Source: an uncultured Opitutaceae bacterium (GTDB lineage Bacteria > Verrucomicrobiota > Verrucomicrobiia > Opitutales > Opitutaceae). From it: 64,000 nucleotides of DNA. Position numbers and translations under genes: made by a program. Location of the stretch: contig CALFXL010000044.1 in assembly GCA_937958045.1 (NCBI GenBank), positions 50,507 to 114,506 on the forward strand. Direction: 5' to 3'. Under the pieces are notes generated by a model that did no database searches, was not told the origin of the DNA, and was given only the letters and a program-made list of their open reading frames with translations. Shown one piece after another: positions 1 through 8,499 of the stretch; position 1 is the first letter of the stretch, and the number at the start of each line of letters is the position of its first letter.

Positions 1-2
1 CG

Positions 3-437
3 CTCGCGCGTCGCGAGACCTTGACCGTGCCGACCTTGCTGCGCCAACCGCAGCGTTCTCCCAGTGGCGTGCGTGCACGCGAGCCGTTGGCGATCTCCGA
101 AGAAAATTATGCCGCGCTGCTCTCGTCGCTCGAAGCCGTGGTCGAAGCAGGCATCGGCCAGAACGCTCAAGTTCCTGGTGTGCGTATCGCCGGGAAAACC
201 GGAACCGCACAAATCGTGCGTCCCGAAGGCATGATGAACGTCGCTTGGTTCATCGCGTTTGCGCCCGCCGACAATCCGCAGATCGCACTCGCGATCGCCT
301 TGGAGGGAGACCAACCCAATGTCGAATACGCAGGCGCGGCACATGCGGCGCCTGTTGCGAGCGACGTGTTTGCCGCCTATTTCGACAAACTCGCGCGTCC
401 GGCCGCAGAGGAGGCGCGGGTTGCCCACGCGCGCTGA
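3..437 (+). CDS. Penicillin-binding protein, C-terminal part (PBP2-like transpeptidase)
   Basis: Only the last 144 codons are in the window; the gene begins to the left. The protein carries the third transpeptidase motif, KTGTAQ (bases 195-212), followed by the usual run of small residues and the AWFIAFAPADNPQIALAI stretch that closes the transpeptidase domain. Enzymes of this class cross-link peptidoglycan in the periplasm. The ending, with no C-terminal PASTA domain, fits a PBP2/MrdA-type protein better than some FtsI proteins, but the SxxK and SxN motifs lie outside the window, so the subclass is uncertain. Confidence 0.85.
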   Translation, partial: LARRETLTVPTLLRQPQRSPSGVRAREPLAISEENYAALLSSLEAVVEAGIGQNAQVPGVRIAGKTGTAQIVRPEGMMNVAWFIAFAPADNPQIALAIALEGDQPNVEYAGAAHAAPVASDVFAAYFDKLARPAAEEARVAHAR

Positions 438-445
438 TCGGACGG

Positions 446-754
446 TTACTCGCCGTCGAACGGAAGAACGTCCCGCGTGTAGTCGTTCAAGTGATCTGCA
501 ATGTCCTTCTCGGTGTACTGGCTCTTCGGAAAACAGATCAGGCGGTGAACGGGTTCTGGACGTTTCCCTCCTGAAAGAACCATCGCCACGATCCAGTGTG
601 TAGAATGATGCGCATACTCGATCGCGTTACTTTCGGTCTGTGAGAGAAGATATTTTTCCACATCAAGCTGCCGGATGGCCTCCAACGCCGCCGGGCCGTC
701 GTCCACGGTGATCAACGAATCCGGATTCTCCGCCAGGGATTTTTTGATATCCAT
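446..754 (-). CDS. Hypothetical protein, 102 aa
   Basis: Soluble, acidic small protein with no signal peptide or membrane segment; I do not recognise the family. It converges on the penicillin-binding protein gene with a gap of 8 bases. The ATG is preceded by a G-rich stretch (GGGGGCGC) that could serve as a ribosome-binding site. The composition is normal for a soluble protein (mixed charged and hydrophobic residues, a WIVAMVLSGG core strand), which argues for a real gene, but no function can be given. Confidence 0.6.
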   Translation of the reverse strand: MDIKKSLAENPDSLITVDDGPAALEAIRQLDVEKYLLSQTESNAIEYAHHSTHWIVAMVLSGGKRPEPVHRLICFPKSQYTEKDIADHLNDYTRDVLPFDGE

Positions 755-909
755 GCGCCCCCAATCTATACAACGCCATCACCGGTCAAGGCGCCCGCGC
801 TACGGTAAATTCCCGAGAAAGCGATCGTGGCACAACCGTCAACGTGTGTGCAGGTTTCCAGCAATATGGAGTGCATTCATCGGTCCGCACACAATCCACG
901 TACGCAACG

Positions 910-1173
910 TCACCGGCTCGCGGGTTCGTCGGGATTGGTCGGGTTGGATTTTTTCTCCGAACTCGATTGCGAGCCTGCGGCTCCGCCCGACGCTCCTCCC
1001 GGAGTTGGAATGCCCTCTTCGTTGTCTGCTTTTGGCGCTTTCTCGGATGGATAAAGATGTTTCTCGTCGCCTTTGGTGTTCTTCTCGTGAAGCCCTGCGG
1101 GACAGCCGCTAAAGAGCACAACCAGCAGCGCCGCGCTCACGAATGACAGGATATGTCGGGTGGTCGTTTTCAT
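910..1173 (-). CDS. Small lipoprotein, 87 aa
   Basis: Begins MKTTTRHILSFVSAALLVVL and continues to a lipobox ending FSGC near residue 23, so the mature protein is probably a lipid-anchored peptide of about 65 residues. The rest is hydrophilic, rich in Lys, Glu, Ser, Pro and Gly, and probably disordered. A TTG start nine bases upstream (1182) is possible; the ATG at 1173 leaves a better signal peptide. The function is unknown. A second lipoprotein of the same style lies at 2537-2809. Confidence 0.7.
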   Translation of the reverse strand: MKTTTRHILSFVSAALLVVLFSGCPAGLHEKNTKGDEKHLYPSEKAPKADNEEGIPTPGGASGGAAGSQSSSEKKSNPTNPDEPASR

Positions 1174-1196
1174 AAAAAACAAGAGGGGGAGATCGA

Positions 1197-1568
1197 TTAA
1201 CGTGAGGTCGCGATTGGGTCGGGCGCTGGAAACAGACGGGTACTCAATCCAACCATAATCTCAAACAAGCCGACGACTACATGCGGCGCGAATACACGTT
1301 CAGAAAATCCGAAAAGCCACGGCGAGGCCCCCAGCACGCAACCGCCGAGAATATCTAAAATCAAATGACCGCGAAACGGGATAAGATTCACCACGCCGAG
1401 TTCGTAGGCCGTCAGCAAACTGTATAACAAAGTCAGTCCGCCCAATATCCAAAATATATTTCTCGCCGGTTCTACATTAAGAAATTCGAACAAAGCCGGG
1501 ATCAAAAAGAGGAGCACACCGACGATATAATCGAGCACTCCATGGAGGAAACGCGGGATGATTCTCAT
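1197..1568 (-). CDS. SPW-repeat-like integral membrane protein
   Basis: A 123-residue protein made almost entirely of four hydrophobic segments (around residues 8-28, 36-56, 66-88 and 92-110). The GASPWLFGF motif near residue 80 resembles SPW-repeat proteins, small bacterial membrane proteins of unknown role, often stress-linked. It lies 23 bases upstream of the small lipoprotein gene on the same strand, so the two may be co-transcribed. The ATG start (1568) gives a basic N-terminus before the first segment. Confidence 0.7.
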   Translation of the reverse strand: MRIIPRFLHGVLDYIVGVLLFLIPALFEFLNVEPARNIFWILGGLTLLYSLLTAYELGVVNLIPFRGHLILDILGGCVLGASPWLFGFSERVFAPHVVVGLFEIMVGLSTRLFPAPDPIATSR

Positions 1569-1623
1569 GGTGCTGTTCTATGCAAATTGAGGACCCGGCT
1601 CGGTGCCGCATCCTCAATCCGGT

Positions 1624-1971
1624 TTAGGGCGATGTGGTCGTTCCGGCGCCAGAACCACTCGATTCAGAAGAGCCGCCTCCGGAAGAATCCCGGTCGCGAC
1701 TTTGACCGCTGGAGTCGCGTTCGCGCTCACGCTCCTTTTCTTCGCGATCCTTCTTCTTTTTCTTCTTTTTGTCGTGGTCCTTATCCGAATGGTGATCGTC
1801 GCTATACGAGCCCGAGCCTGAGCCAGAATTGCTGCTTGTTCCCGAACCGGCAGATCCGGAGCCCGTGGTTTGAGCAATGGCGACAGGAGCAGCGCCGAGC
1901 AGAAGCAAACTACCGGCGAGCGTAGCGAATCGGCGCATGCGACGAGAGAGGGTTTTTTCGTTTGTTATCAT
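1624..1971 (-). CDS. Exported low-complexity Ser/Gly and Lys/Glu/Arg protein
   Basis: A 115-residue protein with a signal peptide (two-arginine N-region, then LATLAGSLLLLGAAPVAIA and a predicted cut after AIAQ). The mature part has three blocks: a Ser/Gly/Thr block, a strongly charged block with seven consecutive lysines followed by alternating E and R, and another Ser/Gly block. No catalytic domain can be expected; a disordered envelope or surface protein is the natural reading. The opposite strand is also open over part of this region but reads as low-complexity shadow. Confidence 0.65.
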   Translation of the reverse strand: MITNEKTLSRRMRRFATLAGSLLLLGAAPVAIAQTTGSGSAGSGTSSNSGSGSGSYSDDHHSDKDHDKKKKKKKDREEKERERERDSSGQSRDRDSSGGGSSESSGSGAGTTTSP

Positions 1972-2128
1972 AACACGTCACTATAACCGACCAACGTCGC
2001 GCCGATACGGGGGACTCCCCGGAGCGCGCTCTAAGAAACGCCCACGTTATTTCTCTCGGTAATCAGCGTTTGGCTTAAATCTATCGCGGGCGAGGAGAGT
2101 TCTCAACGCGAAGCAAGCGGCTGAACGG

Positions 2129-2527
2129 TCATGGTTTACCAGCCGCCCGGTGAACTCGCCATATGGCCAACCACCCCAGCACGAGTACGATTTCCGCCAT
2201 CGCATCCAAAAGATAAACACGCGTGGTGCCCGGCATCTGCACGCAAGAGATGTCGACCACGATCAGCCCAGCTGCCTGAAGCGTCGCCAACAGCGCGATC
2301 TCCGGCGTTACACGACGTTTTCGCGCTGCGAGGATCATCACTAGTCCCGACACCGTGAGCAGAAATCCAACCGTCTGCGCCAGCCAGAAATCGGTTTTGA
2401 AACCAGTGACGCGCTGAAAACTGTTCCCTGCGACCAAAGGCCAGATGCCTGTGAGCAAATAAAACCAGCCTTGGATTCGCGCGAGCGCGCACGCGAAGCG
2501 GTTGGTCTCCCATCGGCGCGCATCCAT
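2129..2527 (-). CDS. Four-segment membrane protein, unknown function
   Basis: A 132-residue protein with hydrophobic segments at about residues 17-35, 47-66, 77-96 and 105-124, and basic loops (RKRR near residue 70). The fold resembles small DoxX-like or SPW-like four-helix membrane proteins, but no diagnostic motif is visible. It follows the lipoprotein at 2537-2809 by 9 bases on the same strand, which suggests a shared transcript. Confidence 0.6.
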   Translation of the reverse strand: MDARRWETNRFACALARIQGWFYLLTGIWPLVAGNSFQRVTGFKTDFWLAQTVGFLLTVSGLVMILAARKRRVTPEIALLATLQAAGLIVVDISCVQMPGTTRVYLLDAMAEIVLVLGWLAIWRVHRAAGKP

Positions 2528-2536
2528 CTGTGAACG

Positions 2537-2809
2537 CTATGGGTTTCGCTGCCGGTCGATTTCCTCGGCTGTCATTTCAGAGGCCTCGGACCCTCGGCGA
2601 TCTTTCTCGATGTTGCGCGATGCGGTCGAGCCGCCCTCGCCTTTCTCGGCCTCGCTCGAACCGGCGGAGTACGCGCCCGATGTGCTGCGGCCGCCGGAAT
2701 CATCGGCTCCGGTTTCGGCTTGTGCAGGTTGTCGATCTCCGCAGCCGCCCAAGCTCAGGCACAGACCGCAAACCACCAGACTCGTCCAAGAAAGGCGTGA
2801 TGTTTTCAT
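2537..2809 (-). CDS. Small lipoprotein, 90 aa
   Basis: The ATG at 2809 gives a clean lipoprotein signal (MKTSRLSWTSLVVCGLCL, then LGGC). Reading frame continues upstream to 2965, but that extension is polar and would bury the signal peptide. The mature part is Ser/Gly/Glu-rich with a charged tail and probably disordered. It is transcribed away from the dehydrogenase at 3032, so the 222-base gap between them must hold both promoters; I see no strong boxes there. Confidence 0.65.
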   Translation of the reverse strand: MKTSRLSWTSLVVCGLCLSLGGCGDRQPAQAETGADDSGGRSTSGAYSAGSSEAEKGEGGSTASRNIEKDRRGSEASEMTAEEIDRQRNP

Positions 2810-3031
2810 GATCAAAATAGAAGCGCGCATCTGGGCGCCACGCGCACCGTACGTGCGAAAGTTACGGGGCGCTATCGGTTCGTCACAGGTTGGCGGCGTC
2901 CGGGAAAAATCCCATGCCCTCTCCACGTGCTGCGTTCGGAAAACCTCCCAGCGAGAATCCACCAAACTTCCGGTGAGCTTCTCGGCGCGCGCCCCGGCTG
3001 CGAAAGCGTCGCGCGGAGAGTACGGTGCTCA

Positions 3032-3898
3032 ATGGCACAACAGAAATCCGAGAAACAACAGCCTCCCCAAACTCAACCCCGTCAACCCGGCATCGAAGCG
3101 GAGATGACGCCGCAACCGAGCTCTGAAAAAACGGAGTCGCGCGGTTCCGAGAAACTCGAGGGAAAAGTAGCACTCATTACGGGCGGCGACAGCGGCATCG
3201 GTCGCGCCGTCGCGATTGCTTTCGCCAAAGAAGGCGCCGACGTCGCGATCGCTTATCTCGATGAGCAAAAGGACGCCGAAGAAACCGCGCGGCGCGTGCG
3301 CGATCATGGTCGTCAGTGCTTCCTCATTCGCGGTGATATCGGACGCGGCGAAACCTGTCGCGAGATCGTCAGCCAAGCGCTTCGCGAGGGCGGGCGGCTC
3401 GACGTTTTGGTGAACAACGCCGCCGAACAACATCCGCGTGACGACATCACCGAGATCAGCGAGGCGCAACTCGAGCGCACGTTTCGCACCAACATCTTTG
3501 CGCAGTTTTATCTCTGCAAAGCAGCGCTGCCGCATCTCAAGTCCGGCTCCACGATCATCAACACCACATCGGTAACCGCCTACGCGGGACATCCGGAGTT
3601 GATCGATTATGCGACAACCAAGGGCGCAATCGTTTCATTCACGCGCTCGCTGGCCCTCTCGCTTGCATCGCGTGGAATTCGCGTGAACGCGGTCGCGCCT
3701 GGCCCCATTTGGACGCCGCTCATTCCCGCGACATTTCCGGAAGAAAAAGTGGAAACTTTCGGCGCGGACACGCCTCTCGGTCGCGCGGGCCAACCGGATG
3801 AAGTCGCGCCCTGTTATGTGTTTCTCGCCTCGGACGACAGCTCGTACATCACTGGCCAAGTGCTGCATCCAAACGGCGGTCGGATCGTCAATGGATGA
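3032..3898 (+). CDS. Short-chain dehydrogenase/reductase (YghA/general stress 39 type)
   Basis: A 288-residue NAD(P)-dependent oxidoreductase. Sequence shows the cofactor motif TGGDSGIGR at about residues 49-57, the NNAAEQ motif, the catalytic Ser in TTSVTAYAG (about 180) and the YATTK catalytic pair (about 193-197), then PGPIWTPLIP and the closing TGQVLHPNGG. The 45-residue polar Gln/Pro/Glu-rich N-terminal extension before the Rossmann fold is typical of the YghA-like subfamily. The ATG at 3032 has a GGAGAG element about 12 bases upstream, which is why it is preferred to 2927. The substrate is unknown; relatives are stress-linked aldehyde/alcohol reductases. Confidence 0.9.
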   Translation: MAQQKSEKQQPPQTQPRQPGIEAEMTPQPSSEKTESRGSEKLEGKVALITGGDSGIGRAVAIAFAKEGADVAIAYLDEQKDAEETARRVRDHGRQCFLIRGDIGRGETCREIVSQALREGGRLDVLVNNAAEQHPRDDITEISEAQLERTFRTNIFAQFYLCKAALPHLKSGSTIINTTSVTAYAGHPELIDYATTKGAIVSFTRSLALSLASRGIRVNAVAPGPIWTPLIPATFPEEKVETFGADTPLGRAGQPDEVAPCYVFLASDDSSYITGQVLHPNGGRIVNG

Positions 3899-3913
3899 TC
3901 GCGACGACGCGGG

Positions 3914-5707
3914 TTATGGATCGACGCGTTGCGCCGCCGGTCCATACCGCGTCAGATTTTGCGCGGAATTCACGAGTCCGATATGGCTGAAGGCTTGAGG
4001 AAAATTTCCCACGAGTCGCTCGCGCTCCTGATCGTATTCTTCCGCCAGCAACCCGAGCGGAGAAAGTCGTGAGAGCAGATTTTCGTAGCTCGCCTTGGCT
4101 TCTTCATGACGTCCCATCTGCGCGAGACAATCGACGAGCCAGAACGAACAGGGAATAAACGTGCCCTCGCCTGGCGGGAGTCCATCGACCGAAGTCGATT
4201 TTTCCGGATGATAGCGATGCACCATGCCTTCATGCGTCAGTTCGCGTTCGATCGCTTCCACCGTCGCGACCACGCGCGGGTCGGTCGCCGGCAGGAATCC
4301 GACGAGTGGCATCATGAGCAAACTCGCGTCGAGCTTGGTGGAGCCATAATATTGCGTGAAATATCCGCGCGCCGGATCGATGCCGTTTTTGCGGATATCT
4401 GCGTGGATTTCGTCACGAACTCGCGACCAGCGAGCCGCATCGCCGGAGAGTCCGAATTGCTCGACCGCTTTGACCGCCCGATCGAGGGCCACCCAAGCCA
4501 TCATTTTTGAATGGGTGAAATGGCGTCGAGGTCCGCGTATCTCCCAAATCCCGTCGTCAGGCTGTATCCAATTTTCACATACAAACTCGATGAGGGCGCA
4601 CTCCAGTTTCCACGCTTCGTCGGATGGCGAGAGGCCGAGCTTTCTCGCCATATGCAGCGCGTCGATTACTTCGCCATAAACATCGAGCTGAAACTGCCCG
4701 GCGGCGGCATTGCCGATGCGAACGGGTGACGAGTTTTCATACCCGACCAGATGCGGCAGAGTCGTCTCTTTCAATCGTCGCTCCCCGGCGACTCCGTACA
4801 TGATCTGCAGTTGCCCGGGATCGCCGGCGACGGCGCGCAGCAACCAGTTGATCCACGCGGCCGCCTCCTCGGTGTAGCCGTTGTCCATGAATGCGAGCAG
4901 CGTGAATGTCGCGTCGCGCAGCCAGCAGTAGCGATAGTCCCAGTTGCGTACGCCGCCGATGAGCTCGGGCAATGACGTGGTCGCGGCGGCCGCAATACCT
5001 CCTGTCGTCGAAAACGTGAGCCCCTTGAGCGTGAGCAACGACCGCAGCACCTGCTTGCGCCAAGGTCCACGATGCGTGCATCGCGAGGCCCAACGCTCCC
5101 AATAGGCCGTGGTATCTGACAACGCTTCTTCGGCGGAATAAAATGGAGGCGGTTGCTCCACCGATGGATGCCATCGCAATGCAAACGCGAGACGCTCGCC
5201 CGCTTTGATCGTGAAGGTCGTGAGTACATTGCCGGCATCAATTTTTATCGCCAGCGACGACTCCGCCGAAAACTCCCACGCATCAGGTCCAGCGATCGCA
5301 GAGATCCCGCCGTTAGCGGTGCGTTGGATCCACGGTTCGCAACGTCCATAGTCGGCACGCAGCGATAACACCGAGGCTACTTCATTCAATCCCTCCACGC
5401 CTTCAACCACTCGCACCATGGCCGGCGGTCCATTAACCGGCATACAATCCACCACTCGCATTACGCCGGTGTCCGTCGCAAACTCCGTCTCCAGTACGAG
5501 CGTGGAACCACGATAGCGCTGGGTGCTTCGTGCGGTTGGGGACGTCGGCACGATTTTCCAGAATCCGTTTTCTTCCGTTCCCAACAAGGCGCAACAAACG
5601 GCGCCGGAGTCGAAGCGCGGCATACACAGCCAATCGATCGAACCGTTGCGACCGACGAGCGCCGCACCGCGCATATCTCCGATGAAACCGTAGTCTTCGA
5701 TCTTCAT
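3914..5707 (-). CDS. Glycoside hydrolase family 15 (glucoamylase/trehalase-like)
   Basis: A 597-residue enzyme with the two-part GH15 layout: an N-terminal beta-sandwich (MKIEDYGFIGDMRGAALVGR) and an (alpha/alpha)6 barrel. Family landmarks are NWDYRYCWLRDATFTL (about residues 255-270), the IWEIRGPRRHFTHSK segment around 385-400 that carries a general acid, and the GEGTFIPCSFWLVDCL segment near 515. It is the third gene of an operon with treZ and treY, 11 bases after the treY stop. GH15 members include glucoamylases and trehalases; the neighbours make hydrolysis of trehalose or short maltodextrins the likely role. No signal peptide is seen, so it is cytoplasmic. Confidence 0.9.
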   Translation of the reverse strand: MKIEDYGFIGDMRGAALVGRNGSIDWLCMPRFDSGAVCCALLGTEENGFWKIVPTSPTARSTQRYRGSTLVLETEFATDTGVMRVVDCMPVNGPPAMVRVVEGVEGLNEVASVLSLRADYGRCEPWIQRTANGGISAIAGPDAWEFSAESSLAIKIDAGNVLTTFTIKAGERLAFALRWHPSVEQPPPFYSAEEALSDTTAYWERWASRCTHRGPWRKQVLRSLLTLKGLTFSTTGGIAAAATTSLPELIGGVRNWDYRYCWLRDATFTLLAFMDNGYTEEAAAWINWLLRAVAGDPGQLQIMYGVAGERRLKETTLPHLVGYENSSPVRIGNAAAGQFQLDVYGEVIDALHMARKLGLSPSDEAWKLECALIEFVCENWIQPDDGIWEIRGPRRHFTHSKMMAWVALDRAVKAVEQFGLSGDAARWSRVRDEIHADIRKNGIDPARGYFTQYYGSTKLDASLLMMPLVGFLPATDPRVVATVEAIERELTHEGMVHRYHPEKSTSVDGLPPGEGTFIPCSFWLVDCLAQMGRHEEAKASYENLLSRLSPLGLLAEEYDQERERLVGNFPQAFSHIGLVNSAQNLTRYGPAAQRVDP

Positions 5708-5718
5708 GCGCGGTCGTT

Positions 5719-8499
5719 TCAGTGCGGAATGTCCCGATGAAGGATTGCCACTGGCACTTCGTGAAACAGCTCCGCGATTCGCACCGTCGCTTCATTTTCG
5801 AACGCCGCCCCAGTAAGGACACTCGTCCAAGGCGCACCGCCGATCTCCAACATCACTTGCGTGTCGTCCCAAATCAAACCGAGCGGCGGGCAACCCAGCT
5901 TCGCCGTCAATCGTGGCACGATCACCACCATCTCTTCATCGACGACACGTCGGGCAAACGCGACCACGTGCTCGGCGAAGCGGCCCGTCACTTCCAGCGG
6001 CACATACGATCCGCGTGAAAAAAGGTCTGCATGCTGCGCGCGAAACTGAAGCAGGTCGCGAATCGCGCGTTGTTTGAGACGACCATCGCCCCAGTTACGC
6101 AACAGTTCGCGCCACGAACATTCGGCGAGTTGCGCGAGGGATTGTTTTCGCAGCGAGAAATCGACCGGGCGTCGATTGTCGGGATCGACCAAACTGAAAT
6201 CGAGGAGCGTGTTCCCCTGATAAAAATCCGGCACGCCCGGCGTTGTGATTTTGAGGACGGCGTGAACAACCGAGTTGATGACGCCAAGCCGTGCGATGCG
6301 GCCCGCGACTGCGCGAAAACTCTGCAAGAAGGCGTCACTTTTCGCAGGGTCGAACAACGCTTCGATGAATCGGTCTCCGGCTTCGAGCCACTGGTCGTTG
6401 GGATTTATCCACGTCGTGTTGCGCTTCGCCTCGGCGGTTGCCTTGCGGAAATTTTCTTTCACGCGATCCATCAACGTCGCGTCGAGTTCGCGATCCGCCG
6501 GCCAGGCAGCGAGCAGGGTTTGGTAGAGACGATATTCCTCGTTTTCGTCCGGCGCGGCGCGTCCATCGATGTGTGTTTTGTGCGGCGCATTTAGTTCGCG
6601 CCAGTGCGCGAGCCACGACTCCCATTCTTCCGGCATCTCCGACAACACCAGCAACCGACTGCGCGCGTCTTCGCTGAGTTTAGTGTCATGCGTGGATGTC
6701 GTGAGCATCGTCAGCGGCGCATGCTCGGCGCGCCAACGGCAAGCCGCATGGAAGCGCTCGACGGAATATCCAAAACATCCGGGATCGCCGCCCACTTCGT
6801 TGAGCGCGATGAGGCGGTTGTGCCGATAGAACGCAGTGTCTTCGACAGCCTTTGCCATGATCGCGCCGGTGTATTGCTGAAACGTCATCACCCAACCGAG
6901 CGCGCGTGACTTGAAGTCGTTGTCGTGTTCTTCGCGCGGATAATGACCCGTGAGCAGATTTCGGAGCGCATCAAACGGCTCGGGATCAAGCCGCGGATTT
7001 TTCCGCTTCGCCGCTTCCACTGCGCGATCGACCGCAGCGATGTCTTCCGCAGTCGCGGCCACACCAGGACGTCGATACGTGCGGTACATGTCGAACTGCG
7101 CGACGACTTCGCGTATCGCGGTGGCGAGTTCGTGAAAAGTCAGATCGCGCAAACGCCGATCGTATCCGAGCAGATCGTCGAGCTGATGCGCGAGGTTGTT
7201 CACGGCGTTGGAAAACATCTCGTCGAGCACGAGCCGTTTGCAGTCGTAGATCAGATCATGCACCGCGAGGGGTTGGCCGGTGAAACTGCCGTATATGCGG
7301 TCGAAACGATCAGCACTTCTCGCATCGGTCAGCAGTTGCGCGACATCGGCCGCAAACTCGTAACCGGTGGTCCCGTGCGCGAGCCAACCGCCAGGCAGAT
7401 GCTCGTCGCGTTCGACGATCTTTTCCACGAGCGTGAACAGGGGCGGCTGACCTTCTGCGCGGGTGATCTCGGCCAGTTGTCCGAGATAGCGCTCAGGATC
7501 CCACAAGCCGTCGATATGGTCGATGCGCAGTCCGGTCACGCAACCCTCGCGCACCAATTCCGCGAGACGTTGATGGCTTTCACTAAAAACTTCGTCGCGC
7601 TCCATGCGGAGACCGATCAACGTATCGATGGCAAAAAAACGCCGGTAGTTGACCTCGTGCGCACCGGTTTTCCAGCGCGCGAGACGGTAGTGCTGTTGAT
7701 CCAACAAACGATCCAACTCGTCGAACGATGCAGGCTCTCCGGGCTGCCCATTGATCTCGCGCAAAACGGCTTCGAGCGCCTCGCGTATTCGCTCGTTTGT
7801 AGTGATGAGCCGATCGAAGCGTTCGCGCACGGCGCGACTGTTTTCCGAAGAGTTGTCCTCGTGTTCGATCCGCTCGAAATCGTCGGCGATTATCGTGAGC
7901 GCGGTTTGCGTGTCGCGGGGCGAAAGGCGTTGAGCGCCGCGCCGCAGAATCTCCGCGCACGTCTTGGGACGAAGCGGAAACAAGGTTTCGCCCGTCTTCA
8001 CGTAGAGACCGCCGTCTTTTTGTTGAAGCGAGAGTCCACCCTCTTCGAGAACGACGCCGTAGTGTTTTTCCAATACAGGTGCCAACACGCGATCATTTCC
8101 GCCCTGATGATTCCAGTGGATATCGAAGAACTGCGCGTAACGCGATTGCGGACCGAGCTCGAGCACATCGCGCCACCAGATGTTGAAGGTGCCGCTGATG
8201 CCCATGTGGTTGGGCACAAAGTCGAGAATCAATCCGAGCTCGTTTGCGCGCAGTGCTTCCACCAAAGCGCGGAAACCGTCTTCGCCGCCGAGCTCGGGAT
8301 TGATCCGGCGATAATCGCTCACGTCGTAGCCATGCGTGCTGCCGGGCGCGGCGGTGAAGATCGGCGACGAATATACATCGCTAATCCCGAGCGCCCGCAG
8401 ATACGGTAAAAGATCCACCAGCTCCGCAAAACCGAAGCCTGCATGTAATTGGACGCGATACGTGGCCCTGGGAGTTCTGCGGGCGTCTTTAAGCGGCAT
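5719..8499 (-). CDS. treY: Malto-oligosyltrehalose synthase
   Basis: A 926-residue GH13 enzyme that isomerises the reducing-end glucose pair of maltodextrins into a trehalosyl unit. The start MPLKDARRTPRATYRVQLH gives the normal TreY N-terminus; 51 upstream codons in frame lie inside treZ and are not needed. Landmarks are YSSPIFTAAPGSTHGYDV (about 40-57), GLRIDHIDGL with the nucleophile Asp (about 320), the LVEKIV segment with the acid Glu (about 350), STHDTKLSEDAR (about 600) and GVPDFYQGNTLLDFSLVDPD near the C-terminus. The start overlaps the end of treZ by 11 bases, so translation is probably coupled. Confidence 0.95.
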   Translation of the reverse strand: MPLKDARRTPRATYRVQLHAGFGFAELVDLLPYLRALGISDVYSSPIFTAAPGSTHGYDVSDYRRINPELGGEDGFRALVEALRANELGLILDFVPNHMGISGTFNIWWRDVLELGPQSRYAQFFDIHWNHQGGNDRVLAPVLEKHYGVVLEEGGLSLQQKDGGLYVKTGETLFPLRPKTCAEILRRGAQRLSPRDTQTALTIIADDFERIEHEDNSSENSRAVRERFDRLITTNERIREALEAVLREINGQPGEPASFDELDRLLDQQHYRLARWKTGAHEVNYRRFFAIDTLIGLRMERDEVFSESHQRLAELVREGCVTGLRIDHIDGLWDPERYLGQLAEITRAEGQPPLFTLVEKIVERDEHLPGGWLAHGTTGYEFAADVAQLLTDARSADRFDRIYGSFTGQPLAVHDLIYDCKRLVLDEMFSNAVNNLAHQLDDLLGYDRRLRDLTFHELATAIREVVAQFDMYRTYRRPGVAATAEDIAAVDRAVEAAKRKNPRLDPEPFDALRNLLTGHYPREEHDNDFKSRALGWVMTFQQYTGAIMAKAVEDTAFYRHNRLIALNEVGGDPGCFGYSVERFHAACRWRAEHAPLTMLTTSTHDTKLSEDARSRLLVLSEMPEEWESWLAHWRELNAPHKTHIDGRAAPDENEEYRLYQTLLAAWPADRELDATLMDRVKENFRKATAEAKRNTTWINPNDQWLEAGDRFIEALFDPAKSDAFLQSFRAVAGRIARLGVINSVVHAVLKITTPGVPDFYQGNTLLDFSLVDPDNRRPVDFSLRKQSLAQLAECSWRELLRNWGDGRLKQRAIRDLLQFRAQHADLFSRGSYVPLEVTGRFAEHVVAFARRVVDEEMVVIVPRLTAKLGCPPLGLIWDDTQVMLEIGGAPWTSVLTGAAFENEATVRIAELFHEVPVAILHRDIPH

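Noticed and set aside
6925..8409. A 494-codon open frame opposite treY
   Set aside because: Antisense to a well-supported gene and without recognisable motifs.
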